A stretch of DNA of 64,000 nt from Camarhynchus parvulus. Taxonomy: Eukaryota; Chordata; Aves; Passeriformes; Thraupidae. Below the pieces are notes generated by a model that did no database searches, had not been told where the DNA came from, and saw nothing but the letters and a program-made list of their open reading frames with translations. The stretch is from assembly GCF_901933205.1 (NCBI RefSeq), contig NC_044574.1:20631733-20695732 (forward strand), in the 5' to 3' direction. Every line of letters starts with the position of its first letter. The first letter of the stretch is position 1. Below are positions 47,409-60,970 of the stretch, one piece after another. Both the position numbers and the translations under genes were made by a program.

Positions 47409-50400
47409 AAGATCTGATATGAACAGGGAAAGAAAAAAAATATTTTAAATGATAATTAAATAAACTTTTATTTCCAGTTGAATTATACAACTGAGTTTAG
47501 CTGGTTTATACAGTCCTGGAATAGGTAAGGAATGTTACAATCAAAAACTATATTTAACAGCCAAGTGTTACTTTCTCTGGGAATATCTTCTGAAGCTGTA
47601 GACATGGTTATTTTCAGTGTGATTGTTTCAGCTGCACTTACTTCCTTTGCCCTTTGACCTGCTATTACTGTTAGAGAGACTACTCAAAAGAAACTCTTTT
47701 ACTTCTGAGAACTGATGGATGCCAATTACATTTGTCTTTCACACCAACTGACAAAGTGAGGAAATTATTTTCTTTAATGCCTTGTTCTCATTTCTTCAGG
47801 GTAAGCTCTAATTGTGAATTTTTAAACTTGCATTGAGTTTTCTGCTAAGCTAAGGGATCCTACTTGAGTCTTATTTCCAGCTGATATGCAGCTGCTCATA
47901 TCCATTGGCCAAACTTATTAGGGTATGATTATATCTCTGAAATATATGCTATTTGTGTAGTGTAAAAAAATTTGTATTCCTCTGTGAGCTCTTCAGTGAG
48001 GTAATATTCTTTTGTTCCCCTGTCCTTTATTTTCCCTTGCTGCTTTCAAATTCAGTGTGTAAACTGTATACAGCATAGACAACATTATTATTGAGTTTCT
48101 AGTTCATCTTTGGTTGACTTGTGATTTCACTTGAACAGGCAAAATTATTGGTTTATTTTGTAATTTGGGAGAAAGACTGGTGGCAGTCTATTGTATCAGC
48201 TATTAAAATGGTCAGAGCTTTGGGCTTGCATAATACAGTTCCTTTTGCACACAATAATGTTTTGAAAGGCAGGCAAATGTGGTATAAAAACATTCAACAA
48301 AGAATTTTTGAAAAATAGTGGGAGGGGCTGAGAAGAAAAAAAACATCTTGTATAAAAGTTTAATAGAAAAAAGGGAGTGTACTAATATATAAAAATAAGC
48401 TTAAGGAGTTTAAATTCTATCTAAACATTAGTTGTAAAAAGAGTTAACTTTTTCCTTATTATGTACTTATAAGAAGCTATTTTTTATTGTTTCCTGAATT
48501 TTTTAGGTGATGCATTGCCATCAGGATTAATTTCAAATATAAAATATGGCCTAGTGCTATTTATAGAAAAACTTTTCCAGCAACAGAACTTTGCATATGA
48601 TCAGTCTGGGGACAAGATCCAAACGCTGTCTTTACATTGTCTTGGTTCATTGCCCTATAATTGATGGAGGGGCTTGTGTTTCTAGACACTAGTGTAAAGA
48701 CTTGTACCTTATTTAAAAAAATGTTTGGGTTTTTTTTTCCCGGCTTTCTCAATTCTAAATTGTTTGTCCTCTTTCTCATGGTCTGGCCCTGCTGCACTAT
48801 CTTTAACCTTATTCACTACTTGGGTTTTAAACTGCAATAATTCTCAGTAAATAAACTGGCTCCGTTTTTCTAATCTTGTCTGCACAGTCTGGCAGAGCTT
48901 TTGCCTCCTGATCTGTCCAGTTACTTTCTGTTTTATGTTTTAACAAATACCAAGAAAAAAAGAGAAAAGTTTTTAATCCTTGTCTTCTTACAAGTCTTTC
49001 GAAGTCTTTTTCCCTCTCCATACTCCCTCCCTACCCCCTCTTAGTTATATTGTTATTCTATCTCAGTTTTATTCAGTCTTGAATCCCCAAGAGTTTAATG
49101 CTGGAATATGTTTCTGACATACAGATAATGTACTGGTCTAACAACTAATTCTGTAATCTGTCTATGCCATACGTGGAAGTTCCCTGGCATTCATTTAGAC
49201 AACTAATGAGATAAATTAATTTTTAAAATTATTAAATATTATCAATGAAAGGATTTGCACACAGATAATAGGTGTTTCTAGTGCCTAAGATAATAAACAT
49301 GCTTTGATTGGCCCATCCTCTTTATTTAAGTGATTCCTGGAAGAGAAACATAACAGCATGGTGGAGTTGAGAACCATTGTCAATGCATTACTTTTGTAAA
49401 GGCCATAAGAAAAATTTAATTGAAATTTTTGCACTGATAAATATTAAATACACATGAGCAATTTTTCTAATGGTTTGTGCAAATACATAAAGACCTCTGG
49501 CTTTAATGTTGTGAAAATGATGCCCAAAATATTTGTATTGTGATATTAACTGAAACTGCTGTGTAATCCAAATGCCATTCTGTCTGGTCTAGCACAGTTC
49601 CTACCCTCTGATGAAACCTGCAGCACTTCAGAAAATAACTTCCTCTCTCATAGCACATTTAGTGCTTCAGTCTCATGTGACGCTACCCAATTCTCAAAAA
49701 ATATCTTATACCTGGAGAGTAAAGTATACAAATTCATATCAATATATCAATGTAAGGAGAAAGACATGATAAACATGTTCCCCTGTACTCCAGTCAATAA
49801 TTCATTTATGACGAACATCACTCCAAACTGCATCTAATATAGGTCACTTTAAAAAACCTCACTTGGGAAATGCTTTTGAATATTTCAGTGATGATGACTA
49901 AGCTATATTTATGACAAAGAAGAGTTTAAACCTGAAATTTTAAACAGAGTTCAGGAATAGGTTCATACTGGCTGTATGTGATTTAGTAGATGCATGGTTG
50001 GAAAGTGTCTGTAAATTACTGCTGGGTCTGCCAGACTGTATCCTGATGGGTAAAGGATTTCTTCTCCCCAGTACTGCGAGCACTTGTGGAAGCTTGCTTA
50101 GGGTAGTACTTGTTTTACTTTGAAGATAATGATAGAATAATTTTTAGAAAACATTGTGCTCATGGTAATGAGAAAAAAGACATCTATATCTGTCTGTATA
50201 AACTTCTAGAATATTATGCATATGGAGATGTGCAAGTAAAGAAGGAATCCTTGGCAGTAGAGAGGAAACATCTGAAGAATACTTTGTGGTTCAGGTAAAT
50301 ATTACAGTAACTTTTCCACTCGGATGCAAGCCATGTTAATGGACCAGTAAGACAAATGAAATGACATTTTTCCAATATTGAGCTCAATTACCTCATTATA

Positions 50401-52102
50401 ACCAGTGTACTTCTAAGGATACATTGATAAATATTCCACGTGAGAAATTAATCAGCAGTACAACAAAGGAAATATTTTCTTGAAAGATAGTGTAATTTCT
50501 AGCTGATATATTTTATGATTTAACATGCCATTTCAAACTTTCTCTTGGAATTTCTTTTATGTTGCTCTTTCTCTTCTTATTTTTTTTCCACTTTAGAATG
50601 TATGTTTGAATTTTACAGTACTACACAGAAAGGAGTACATACAAAGACATGATGCATGCCCTTCCACATGTGTTTTAACTGGAGGCAGACATTTCCTGGC
50701 CTCTTTACTGAATTTAGTATGCCAGTTAGGACACACCTGCACTGGATACAGATAAAAAGAATTAAGAACTGTAAGAGTGCACTTCTTCACAGACCTTTTA
50801 CCAAGCATCATCTTTAATCCTGCCTCATCATCTCTTGCTAGGTAGAATGTAGTTGTAATTAGAGCTGTATGTCCCAGTGCCAATGTGAGATGAGTAAAAT
50901 GGGACAATCTCTGAGACAATCTCTTTTTTTTCTGATAGAAAAAGCCATTCCTAAACCATAAGAAAAGGGAGTAGAGTCTTCCTTTTTTATTCAGGAGGAC
51001 TTGGATAAAATGCATGTGCTATGGGGGAAGTGACACTGCATAATGATGGCAGTAATATGGAAAAGTAGCTGGCCAAAGCAAGTGTGTACTCCTCCAGTTC
51101 TTCTATTTATTGTTAATCCTCCACTTTTACTATGCTGAGCTACTTCCAGAGGAGTGATGGTGGCAGAGTGGGCTAAGGGTAATGTTTTACCTTCTTATGG
51201 ACAGTTTGGTTTCCTCTGTTTGCCACTGACTGTAAATCCCTCCAAAGACTGAACAAAGTGTTTTTCTTGCCCTCCCTCACTAGGGTAAGGTAAGAGTATA
51301 TGGAGTATTGCTCAGAGTTACATTAGACAATGGTTCCAGATGTGTTTACTTGTACTTTCGAACTATAACCCCATGGCAGTTAAAGGGAGATGGAGAGTCC
51401 ATCAAGTTATGTGGAAATGGACTGAATATTTTAGGAACTGTGGTATCTATCTGTGTTTTCACTTTGTTGCTTCCAAGAAAACAAAAGTTGTAATAAAGAG
51501 AAAAGGTAGACAGAAATTATACTACTAGTAGGGGATGCTTGAATATATGTTTAAATTACTTTCTCTGTCACTACTCTGAAATAAAGGGGGAAATAATTCT
51601 TCAAGGATTTTCTGCATATGACATTAAGATCTACAGTTTGTGTCAAGTTTTTTAGAGCAGCCAAATTAAGAACTGAAGTTCACCCAGGGAACAGAATCAT
51701 TTTCCCACCCCTGTACTCGAACTAGAGATGGAAGAGAAGCTTTCTATTACTTTTTTATACCTTTGTTTTAGGTTAATTCTATTCATGGTGTAACCTAATT
51801 TGCATGAAGAACAGTTTTCCCTGAATCTATCAGTTGCATGGGAAAATGGATATTATTCATTCAAGTGGAGCTTAAACCTCCCGAGACTGAAAAATGTTTC
51901 TGCGCAACAAATAGTACTTAACATGAGCACTTGAAGTCAATGGGAATTGGGACTACTATGCTCCATTTAGAATGTGAATATTCTTTCACAGGACTAGGAA
52001 CTCATTTCATTTGTATCCACCAGAAGAAAGAAAAATAGTTTGTAAAACTTCATCTGTTATAGTCTAACAGAACTCAGTTGTGCTCTTGAAGTTTTTCATT
52101 AT
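47409..52102. other. unique AT-rich non-coding DNA
   Basis: The longest stop-free frame of the window (140 codons, 50593-51015 minus) lies here, but its translation has no recognisable domain, so I do not call it. About 49200-49560 is motif-rich and non-repetitive and may be a conserved element. No repeat family recognised. Confidence 0.5.
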
Positions 52103-52115
52103 GGGGGGGGGGGGG
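52103..52115. repeat. G13 homopolymer
   Basis: Thirteen consecutive G in an otherwise AT-rich setting. It is prone to slippage and to assembly or sequencing length error, and could stack as an intermolecular G-quadruplex. Confidence 0.95.
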
Positions 52116-53625
52116 TAGTGCAGTTATTAAAAATTAAACTCCTTTTAGTTAAAACAACATCTTCTTCTATCCAAATCTATGCTCTGTACTTATTTGCTTA
52201 GAATAGAAATTGAGACTGCCATCACTTCTCAGTATCTATTTGAAAGTGTTTCAGATTTGAACGTTAGGCCATGACATCCCCCCTCCCCCAATTTAATCAG
52301 ATAAATAGTGCAGTTAAAAGAGACTTTAAAAAAGGATAAAATCTGAGTTTTCTCTTCTAGTGTTCTGCTTCTCACAACTTACCTGAGATTTCTTTGGACA
52401 AATAAATCAGTTTATCAGGATTTAGAATCTAAATTATTCTTGTATCAAATAAAGTAAGCTTTGACTAAAAAAAACCCAAAAACTTAAACCAGAAATAACT
52501 TTTGCTGCTGCTCCTCTAACTGGAGTGAGAAGTTTGTCCTTTTCCTACTGAAGAATTAGGTTTTATGAATATTAGCAAAATATTTTTTTTACAATAGCAA
52601 TTAGAGATGGCTTATAATCAGATATGAATTTTATTAAAGAAGTCAATGGAAATATTAACCACTAGTATTTCTTGGAGCATGGTACATAGTCCTTGCTCAT
52701 GATCAATTATTATGTGTCCTGGTGATGTATAATTCAGTGAAGCTGTTTGTGGCTATCAGTATCCAAATCTGATTTTAAGTGAAATTGTGCTGAGAGGAGG
52801 GTGAATCTCCAGAGATTTGTCACACGATGTATTGAATGGCTGGCCTGCTCACAGGCATGCACATTGAGGGGGGCAGTTTGTAGCTGTATCAGACACTTTA
52901 TTTTTCTATTGGCTTTGGAGCGCTTAGGGGAAAGAAACAGTACAAAGCGTGAGCTGGAAACTACAAGAATTTACAGCACTGTTCTAAGGAGAAGGGGAGA
53001 TACAGCTTTCTTAGTCTCCATTCTTATTCTGTGTTGTCCTCTTACTCCCTGTCCATATAAACTAAAGCTGCAATATCTTTGTCTGACAATTTATTAAATA
53101 TCTATCAAAAACTGGGGGGAAAAGAACGTTACTTGTATATGTATACACAGGTGTTTCTGTACACTGATGTTGTATCTGCCATTAATAATGTGGTAAAGAA
53201 GTCAATATAAAAAATTAAAACATCTTTTTCAGTGAAAGAGCCTTCAATACCATAATTGGATATTTCATACTCATTCTTTCTATGGCTGTTGTGGTTTGTT
53301 TGTGTCAGATTACACCAGTTACATGTGTGCCTTATTCAGAACTGTTGGTATGCTGCTCAAAGGGAGTAACTTTTATTCTGCTTTCTGCTTGTCTCACTTT
53401 TTTAGCATATCTGAATATAGTGTTTCTCCAGAAATAAGCTTTTCTTTTCCTTTTATTTAATAATCAATGACACTTCATAAATGATAGGCTTTATTCACAT
53501 ACATGTTAGGATCACAGACAGTGCTTAGGTAAGATTTTGCTTAGTTTTGTTAATATTGCTCAGCCAAAATGGCAAAAACTGATCTTAAAACCCGCTTAGG
53601 ATCTACAATATTTTTACACAATTGT
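52116..53625. other. unique AT-rich non-coding DNA, nothing recognised
   Basis: The 98-codon plus frame at 52801-53097 is not recognisable as a protein. No repeat family seen. Confidence 0.55.
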
Positions 53626-53678
53626 TTAAAAAAAAACACAACAAAACCCAAAAGAAATCGAAACAAATATAAAACAAC
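53626..53678. repeat. A/C-rich low-complexity tract
   Basis: About 50 bases of A with C interruptions (ACAACAAAACCCAAAAG and similar). It is the opposite strand sense to the T/G tracts elsewhere. Confidence 0.7.
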
Positions 53679-55479
53679 TTTTAAAATTATACATCTCTGT
53701 ATGTACTTTTATTTAAAAGTGATGATATAATGAATAAACACTTTTGTCAGGGGAATAAATGACAATGTAAAGACCAAATTTTCTTCAAATCTGCTAATTC
53801 TAAATTCTACTAAAAGGTATGTTAAGACCTCTAGTGAGAATATATTATTCTGCAAGGGCAACTCCTATTGTAAAGTGTGCCATGGATTAGGTATATTTTT
53901 CAAGAATCATGGTATATATAGAACAAGAAACATCTTGATTCAATCTCTGCAAATATAATCCTAAAACAAAGTTTAAATCTAATTAAATTAAGTAAGACAC
54001 TTGCCTGTTTATGGTAGTGTAAAGTTACACTACCCTGTTCACAAAGCACTAAAAATAAGCAAATGTATTTCACCAAGTCTTTTGCAAGAATTGCAAATCA
54101 GGTTTGAGGTTTGGAATAAAAACAATCTGAAAATCTCTGAAAGAAAAGCATTATGGCTGTAATATATGTAAAAATGTTGCAGAGCAATGAATAGTTTTAA
54201 CAATAGACACTGAAAAAAGAAACATATGGCCTTAGTCTTTTTCCAGGGAAAGAAACAAAAGATATTCAAACCTGTGAAATTTCTCATTTATGCCTTTCAA
54301 AATGAAATATGGGTGAATTGAACTAACAAATCTAAAAGAAGTTCAGTAAGTATTTATTGCTGCTTCTCTAATGTAAGACTTACCTAATCATTAATTTCTC
54401 TATTTTAAAGTTTGTTGCTAATATTCCTAGTCTGTACTATATCACGCAGCACTATGTTGTGCTGTATTTCCCAGGTGTAATGGGTTGACCTGAGTTTACT
54501 GAAAGATTCTTTTCTGGGATTTGCCCCGTGTGCAGGCTGATGCAGTGGCAGAGATGAGCTGAAACCAGATAGATATTGGTGTGCAATGTTACAGGCTGCA
54601 GAATATCCAAGACACAATGTAGTACTTCCCATATATTTCAAATCAGATTCACTTAAAGATAGACTTGTAATTGTTGAACCAAGGAGTGTGCCAATGACTG
54701 TTAAAGGTTGTTTCATGTTTATGGAGCTTGCCAAACTAAGACCATTCCCATTACCATTAGTAAATTGAGGGTAGGTGGTGTTAATATCACCCATTAGTAC
54801 AGAATGGAGAGTGTTCCATGAATTTCAGTATATGTTGAATTTGAATTTGAATGGTATCATCAAATAATTTCAGTAATAAACTGAATAAACACACTAAACA
54901 CAATAAACAAGAAAATATATTCCCATGAATTGGGGAGTTTATTATTATCCTCATTAACAAAAAGGGGCAGTAACTTGGAAGTGGTATTTGCTATGTTCAG
55001 TACAGTAAACCTCCACAGTTCTTAGTGTAGTCAATGAGGATAAGGTCAGAGTAAATTAGCCTAAGGATTTGCAAGTCTTAACTAGCATTGATATAAGTGG
55101 TGACATATTGCCATTTCTGTAAAACAACAACAACAAAAAGGTTATCAGCATGAATAACAACTATGCTGCAGTGTTTAAACCATTTTTTAAAGAAATGGTG
55201 TGAAATACTGTTTCTTAAAATATATCCTACAAATATGAAGAAATAATGCCTTTTATTTGTATTGATTGGGTGTATTGCAGGTCCTTGGACTAACACCATC
55301 TTCACAGTTAATCTTCATATTCTTTATCACATTGATATATTTTGGAAAATTGTTGTTTCAAAGAGAAATGTTAGTAGGTTTGGCTAGAAGACCTGGATCC
55401 CAGCCCTTCTTTCAATGAATGCTTAATTTAAATTTATTTACATATATATGTGTGTGTATATGTATTTGATATTTATGTT
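53679..55479. other. unique AT-rich non-coding DNA
   Basis: A 129-codon minus frame (54405-54794) is the second-longest in the window but shows no recognisable domain. No repeat family is certain. Confidence 0.5.
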
Positions 55480-55489
55480 CCCCCCCCCC
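55480..55489. repeat. C10 homopolymer
   Basis: Ten consecutive C following a short TATG/TGTG alternating stretch (55441-55465). Simple sequence. Confidence 0.95.
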
Positions 55490-56253
55490 AAAATTTAAAT
55501 AAGTCTTAAAACTAGAGCATAGTAAAATCCCCTTGTTTTCGCTAATGATTTTATGTTTCCCAGAAAGCAGATAGGTGTGAGCGAAGAGATTATGTCTCAG
55601 ACTTTGTAACAGTTGGAGCACTCTTAAAGTTTAGATGTGTCAATATGTGTTTTCTTGGGCAGGAAATTATTGTGGTAATCCAGGGCATTTTATGTCCAGC
55701 AATTTAATAGACAGATGAAGAGGATGGTGTTTGTGTGACACTTCATCCTTAATCCCAAATCCTAAAGGCAGAACATAGCAAGAGTTTAGATACCTTCATG
55801 CTGAAATTATCTGCATTCAGACTGTGGCTAGAGATAGTCACCGAAGTCATGTCAAAACACTATTAATAGCAATTTAGGTCACAAATATTAAACTATTTGA
55901 AACATTATACTTTCTTTACAGGTGAATAAGCAAAATCCATTTAGTCCTCTCATGTCTTTTAATTTTCTTATTTCTTGGAAGAACTTAAAGTATCTTAGGT
56001 AAAAAATAATGACTTATACAAAATGAATGGACGTGAGAAAATGGAAATGTTAAGGAATGTGATAAAGTCAATGGGAGTGATGACTCAAAACATTACCTCA
56101 GCACACAGATCTATCCATTCAATTTCAGTGATTTCTAACAGTGATAGACACTCTTCCCATGCTTGGATTATTTTTAAAGTTTCTATTCATAGGTCCTCTT
56201 GTTGATGGGATTTTTTTTGTTGCTGGTATATTTCCATTTCACGTTGTGGATTA
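55490..56253. other. unique AT-rich non-coding DNA, nothing recognised
   Basis: No feature recognised between the C10 run and the solo LTR. Confidence 0.55.
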
Positions 56254-56739
56254 GTCATGGTTTTGGCCGGGATGGAATTAGTTTTCTACCTAGGAGTTGA
56301 TATAATGTTGTATTTTGGATTTGGGATGTGAATAATGCTGATGTTTCAGCTGTTCCTGAGCAGTGTTCACAGCAAGTCACACCACCCCACTAGCGAGGAG
56401 GGTAGGGATGTACAAGGAGTGGGGAAGGGACACAGCCAAGGACAGCTGACTCCAGCTGATGAAGGGGATATCCCACTCTGTGTGATGTAATACTGAACAG
56501 TAAAACTGGGATGTTTGGCCTGGGATGGCAGCCCATTGCTCAGGGCTTGGTTGAGCATCAGTGATTGGTCAGTAACTGCATTGTGCATCACTTGTTCTGT
56601 ATATTATTTTATCACAATCATTATTATTATTATTTTCTCTTCCTTTTCTGTCCTGTTAAACTCTTTTATGTCAACCTTTTGTTCTGATCCTCTTGCTGTC
56701 CTACTGGGGGACTGTGAGTGAGTGGCTGTGTGATGTTAC
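56254..56739 (+). mobile_element. solo LTR of an avian ERVL-type endogenous retrovirus (plus strand)
   Basis: About 485 bases match a bird LTR family I recognise: 'TCATGGTTTTGGCCGGGATG' at the 5' edge, 'GACAGCTGACTCCAGCTGAT' and 'GGGATATCCCACTCTGTGTG' in the middle, and 'CATTGTGCATCACTTGTTCT' followed by ATTATTATTATT near 56580-56640. Then comes 'CTGTCCTGTTAAACTCTTTT', and it ends at GAGTGGCTGTGTGATGTTAC. LTRs carry the promoter and polyadenylation signals of a provirus. A lone LTR usually results from recombination between a provirus's two ends. The promoter region has no intact TATA box (CAGTAAAACTGGG at 56498-56510) and the polyadenylation hexamer reads GTTAAA (56655-56660), so both look decayed. 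The last 30-40 bases of the family are missing. No gag, pol or env sequence is present. Confidence 0.85.
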
Positions 56740-59700
56740 TTTTTAAGATTGCATTCTTCTGCAATGTCAAATATCTTTGAAGCTGGAGACTGCTTCTCAG
56801 GAAAACATCCTTTTTGTGCATTCAAAAAATGTTTTTTTACCCTGGTAGCAGCTGCTCTTCTGTTTCTATCAAGTTCTACTGGAGGACTAGCTGTAGTCAG
56901 CTTGTGATCCATTGAGGCATAAACAATCTTCACAGCAGAGTAGCTATTGTAGTTCACTGACCACAGCTGTCACCCAGAGGAAATTGCTTAACACTGTAAA
57001 TATTTGGTGTGTTCTCCATATAGCTGGGTGATTCTTTATCTTGGTAAGTAAGCTTAGTTTGTACGAAGAGTAAAGAACTTACAAAAAAAGTTTATATGCA
57101 GTAGTGAGGGTAGTTAGACTCTGATCAGACATGTTTGGGACTCTAACTGATAAAGGTGTTCTGGTAATTGTGAATTTAGAGCTACACTGCAAATGTAGTA
57201 CATGCATCTATCTGAATAACTTTCATACCATGTCCTTAGGACTATCTTTTATACTTTTTCCTGAGGTTTAAGAAGTTGCATCCAGATAAAGAGACACATC
57301 TGCTAAGCACATTTAGATGTTTTCACCTCCCACAGAATCTGAAAAAATCTCACTCACTTCATTACATATGTCTATTGTTACTCTAATGCTTCCTGGGTAA
57401 CCACAGGAATTGAATAAAGAGAACCAGAGAAACTCAGGAATAGCTGCAGCAATTCTGGTCTAATTTTAAAATGATTTTGCAATTACTGTTGAATAATAAG
57501 TCATTCAGCACTATTGATTTTCTACTTCTGTGAGGCACTGTGATGATGTTGTTTTTACGTGTGTTTGGATTGTTCATGCCATGCTGGAGTGTTCAGAGGA
57601 GTGACTGAAGCTGTGGTAGAGAGACAGAGCCCTGTGGTAGAGAGAGATAGTGCCCTTTCAGTTCCTTCAAGATAACTGCAAGCCACAGACACGTTGGAGT
57701 TGATGGTACTGGTCTAATTCTGTTCAACTCTTGCCATTGTTCTTGTTTCTCCAAGGAGAGTTGACCTGTGTCATACACTGTTTGTCTAAAGCAGCAGGCT
57801 CCATGTAGGGATTGCAGTCTGAGTGAAAGTTTGCACAGTGTTGTGCCCAACACCACATGGGCTGGAAGCCTTGTGTCCTGCTAGGCACAGGCAAGAGAGT
57901 TTTTGCTCCTTAAAAAGCAAGAAAAAAGCTGTTCCCCTAATTCTGATTGATTTGATTGCACAACTATCTAACTTTGGAAACAGCAGCCTACTGCTCAAAG
58001 GACAACCTGAACTGGTTGGCTGTGTAGTCCCCACCCCACTCTGTGCATGTGTTGCAACCAGGAAAACAAAGACTGTTTTTTGTTGGCCAGTCATATATCA
58101 AGGTTTGAATTAAAAACTAAATTAGTTTTTTGTTTGTTTTCTTTTCCATTTTTAATTAACAGGTTACAGCTGGATGAGGAGATAAATGAAAATATTTCAG
58201 ATAGTATCTAAAATGGCCTTTTGTGTGTCCAGCTCAAAATAATTTTAAACTCCAGTCATGGATTCCTATAAATTCATTAAAGGAGAAAGTAAAGACTCTA
58301 AATTGATTGTTTCTTTAAGGTAAGGAAAAAAAAACCAACAAAAACCCTGAGAACCCATACTTGAGGGAAATAAATCATTAAGCAGCAAACAAGACCAAGG
58401 ACTTTATTTTAGTATGAAGATTTATAATCTGACCTACCCAGTTTTTGTGAAAAGGTGCAGATAATTCTGTTGCAAACTAAAACTTTTTGTTGTTTTTTTT
58501 TCCTCTCCTAACAAATTGTACTCTCCCTCTGTGTAACCAGGGAAACAGTTTAAAATCTTCCCACTCTTCCTTACCTCCCCATTCCCTTTAAAATAGTTTT
58601 TTAGGAACCCAAAAAATTTTCTGTTCAACCATTCTCATTTGCTTCAGTTTGAAACAGTTCTTATTTATTACCTTAAGGTTATTTTTGGGGGAAATTCCTT
58701 GCTGCAACCGTGGTGGAATAATACTTTCTGCTTCCAGATGAATTAATTTCACTGCCAGTCATACTTGAAAAGTATTGTCTCCTCCCTTCCCCTGTATCTG
58801 GTATTTGTGTGGTTTTCTGTAGGGATGACTCAATGCAATAAGCCTCCCAGTAGGATAAAAAATCCCCGGCAACTACACCTTCCTAATTTATGGAATTAAA
58901 AATAGAAGTGAGAATTGCACTAAATTCTTGATGCAGCCTCCTTTTTCATGAACTCCTGAGTTTAGAAATGTCTTTGTAATTAGAAAAGGTAACACTAGCA
59001 AGAACCATCAGCATGTAGCTTAAAAGTTATTATTTTCCTGTTCCTTGGAAAATTACTGCAGCAGTAACGTCATTCTAGCAATGTTTAAGTTCTACTGTCT
59101 TCTGGGAAAAGTAGATATAGGTATAATAGAATATTTAGGAGGAATATATAAATGCATATCAAATATTTTTTAGTTCTTGGTAAGAAAAGTAAATGTTAAT
59201 ATACTATATTTTGATGTATTTGCACCCATTGAGATTTATTAGAAAATAGTAAACAGGAAAATATAAGACCTAAACTGATAAAATATAGAACAGCATGAAA
59301 GCAGTGATTTTTTTTGTTTTTCAAAGCTGTCAAAATTCATATATTTTTAGCACAGAACAATGTGACTAATTTATGCACCTAGTAACTTTAACAGTTTTAA
59401 AAAGAAATTTCCTGATGAATTATCTTTTAAAGAGCAGGTAGAGGCCAAATGACCTGATTGCACATATGTTACATTGTTGTTATGTTGCTCTTCAGAGTTC
59501 AGGGAATTCAATTCCACCTGGAGGTAAACAATGCCAGTAGCAGATACTGTGGACCACATCCATCCTGTACGTAATTCTTTTGAAGTGTATGAATTATACC
59601 ACAAGGATCTCAATGCCTTGAAGGTATTTCTTAGTAAAATATATTTTAAGGGCAATGCATCTCAAGGCATCAAGGGCAGATTTGCTGGCGCAACAAAAAT

Positions 59701-60529
59701 GCTATGAAGTAAAATACGTATTGCACACACATTAATTCTTACAGAGATATTTTAGGAATATTCTGTTTTCTTTGAAAAGAAAGTACTGCATTTTCCTTTA
59801 CTGAGAAGTATAGCTTTTTTCACTTTAAGTCATTGCTGACCTCATAGAAAGATAACATTAAAATACTGGAAGGTGATACATGGGGTAATGTTGAATTAGA
59901 AATTGTTACACAGCACTGGTGACTGAAATAGGGTGGACGTGCTTGTGGATTTGCCCACTGTCTCAGAACAGCAGTTTAACTAGATATTTTTCTGTCTGAG
60001 AAAGCCTTTACTTGGATATCTTTTTTATGTACAAATATGTGTTTATAAACAGCAGTGTATTGCATGTAACCATTTGTGCTCTCAGGGCCATTCATATAAG
60101 TGTATCATGCTGTGTAGATTGTGCCTACTTACCTGTTGGCTAAGGCTACAGCAGGTATGACTTTAAAATACGTTGAGTGTTAACTTCTTTCTGTTTCAAG
60201 TTTTGTGATATGCCAAATATGATAGCAGACTTTAATATCTGTGTAGTCAGACAAGTATAATGTGTAGGCTTCAAAAATCCTGGAAAAGCAGAAGCTAGCC
60301 TAATCTTCAAGATGCCTCGAGCCCACAATCCTTGAGTCTGGTTTGGAAAAGTTTGCTGGGAAATATTTTTTATGTTATTGCTAAGAGATGGTGTTAAAAA
60401 TACCAACTTTTCCTAAAGACTGGCATTAAATGTGGTCCCTTGTATAAAGATCTTGTTTACACCTGGAAGAAATAATTTTCTTTCTGAAACTAAAGTTGAT
60501 CAATAAAAATGGTTTAGCATAATTGAAAA
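56740..60529. other. unique non-coding DNA
   Basis: A 21-bp-period partial tandem duplication sharing CTGTGGTAGAGAGA occurs at 57611-57624 and 57632-57645. Overlapping frames on both strands at 57786-58113 (about 100 codons each) have no recognisable domain. The rest is AT-rich, with no repeat family recognised. Confidence 0.5.
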
Positions 60530-60970
60530 TGCCATTCTGACTTAATAGGAGTGCAGCTGCATTATAACATATCATAAATCTGTTAAAAATTAACTGGAGC
60601 CACCAGTTGTTTCAGGCTACAGTGTGGCTGTTTTCACAGGAGGCTGCAGAGATTCAGTCTGCCTTTAAGCTCCTTGTGAAACCAAGGCCTATAAAACTTT
60701 AACACTGTACGTTTAATAGCTTGTTTAGCTAGTTGTAAATGGAAATGTCATGGTGGATTACCTTGCCCAAAACAGGTTTTTGCTCTTTGTAAAGGAAATT
60801 GGAAACCAAAACTTGTGGAGTTTCCCATCTTAACCACCTTGATCCTCTTGAAAAATTACTTTGGACGGAAATGAGCAACAATTAATGCAGACAAAGATTA
60901 CCTGGTTCAGAAAAAGTATTGACATCAGCAGATGGCTTTATTTCCAGCTTTTTACTGATCAGTTACTGGA
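60530..60970. promoter_or_regulatory. candidate conserved non-coding element (E-box and homeodomain motifs)
   Basis: A palindromic E-box GCAGCTGC (60553-60560), TTAAAAATTAACTGG near 60583, AACAATTAATGCAG near 60876 and a second E-box CAGATG (60929-60934) lie in a non-repetitive stretch of balanced composition. The look is that of a vertebrate enhancer, but only cross-species alignment could show it. No coding frame fits the stretch. Confidence 0.22.

Noticed and set aside
50593..51015. Longest stop-free frame (140 codons, minus strand) as a gene
   Set aside because: No recognisable domain or signal, a composition like chance frames, and no splice or promoter context. A frame of this length is plausible by chance among many in 64 kb.
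54476..54492. TGTAATGGGTTGACCTG, resembling the first bases of another avian LTR family
   Set aside because: Only about 17 bases match what I remember and the following sequence diverges at once, so chance is likely.
54405..54794. 129-codon minus-strand frame with a fairly protein-like translation
   Set aside because: I recognise no family, and an overlapping plus-strand frame is also open. A homology search would be needed; without it no call is justified.
57786..58113. Overlapping frames of about 100 codons on both strands
   Set aside because: Neither translation has a recognisable domain. The region is simply less AT-rich, which lengthens chance frames.
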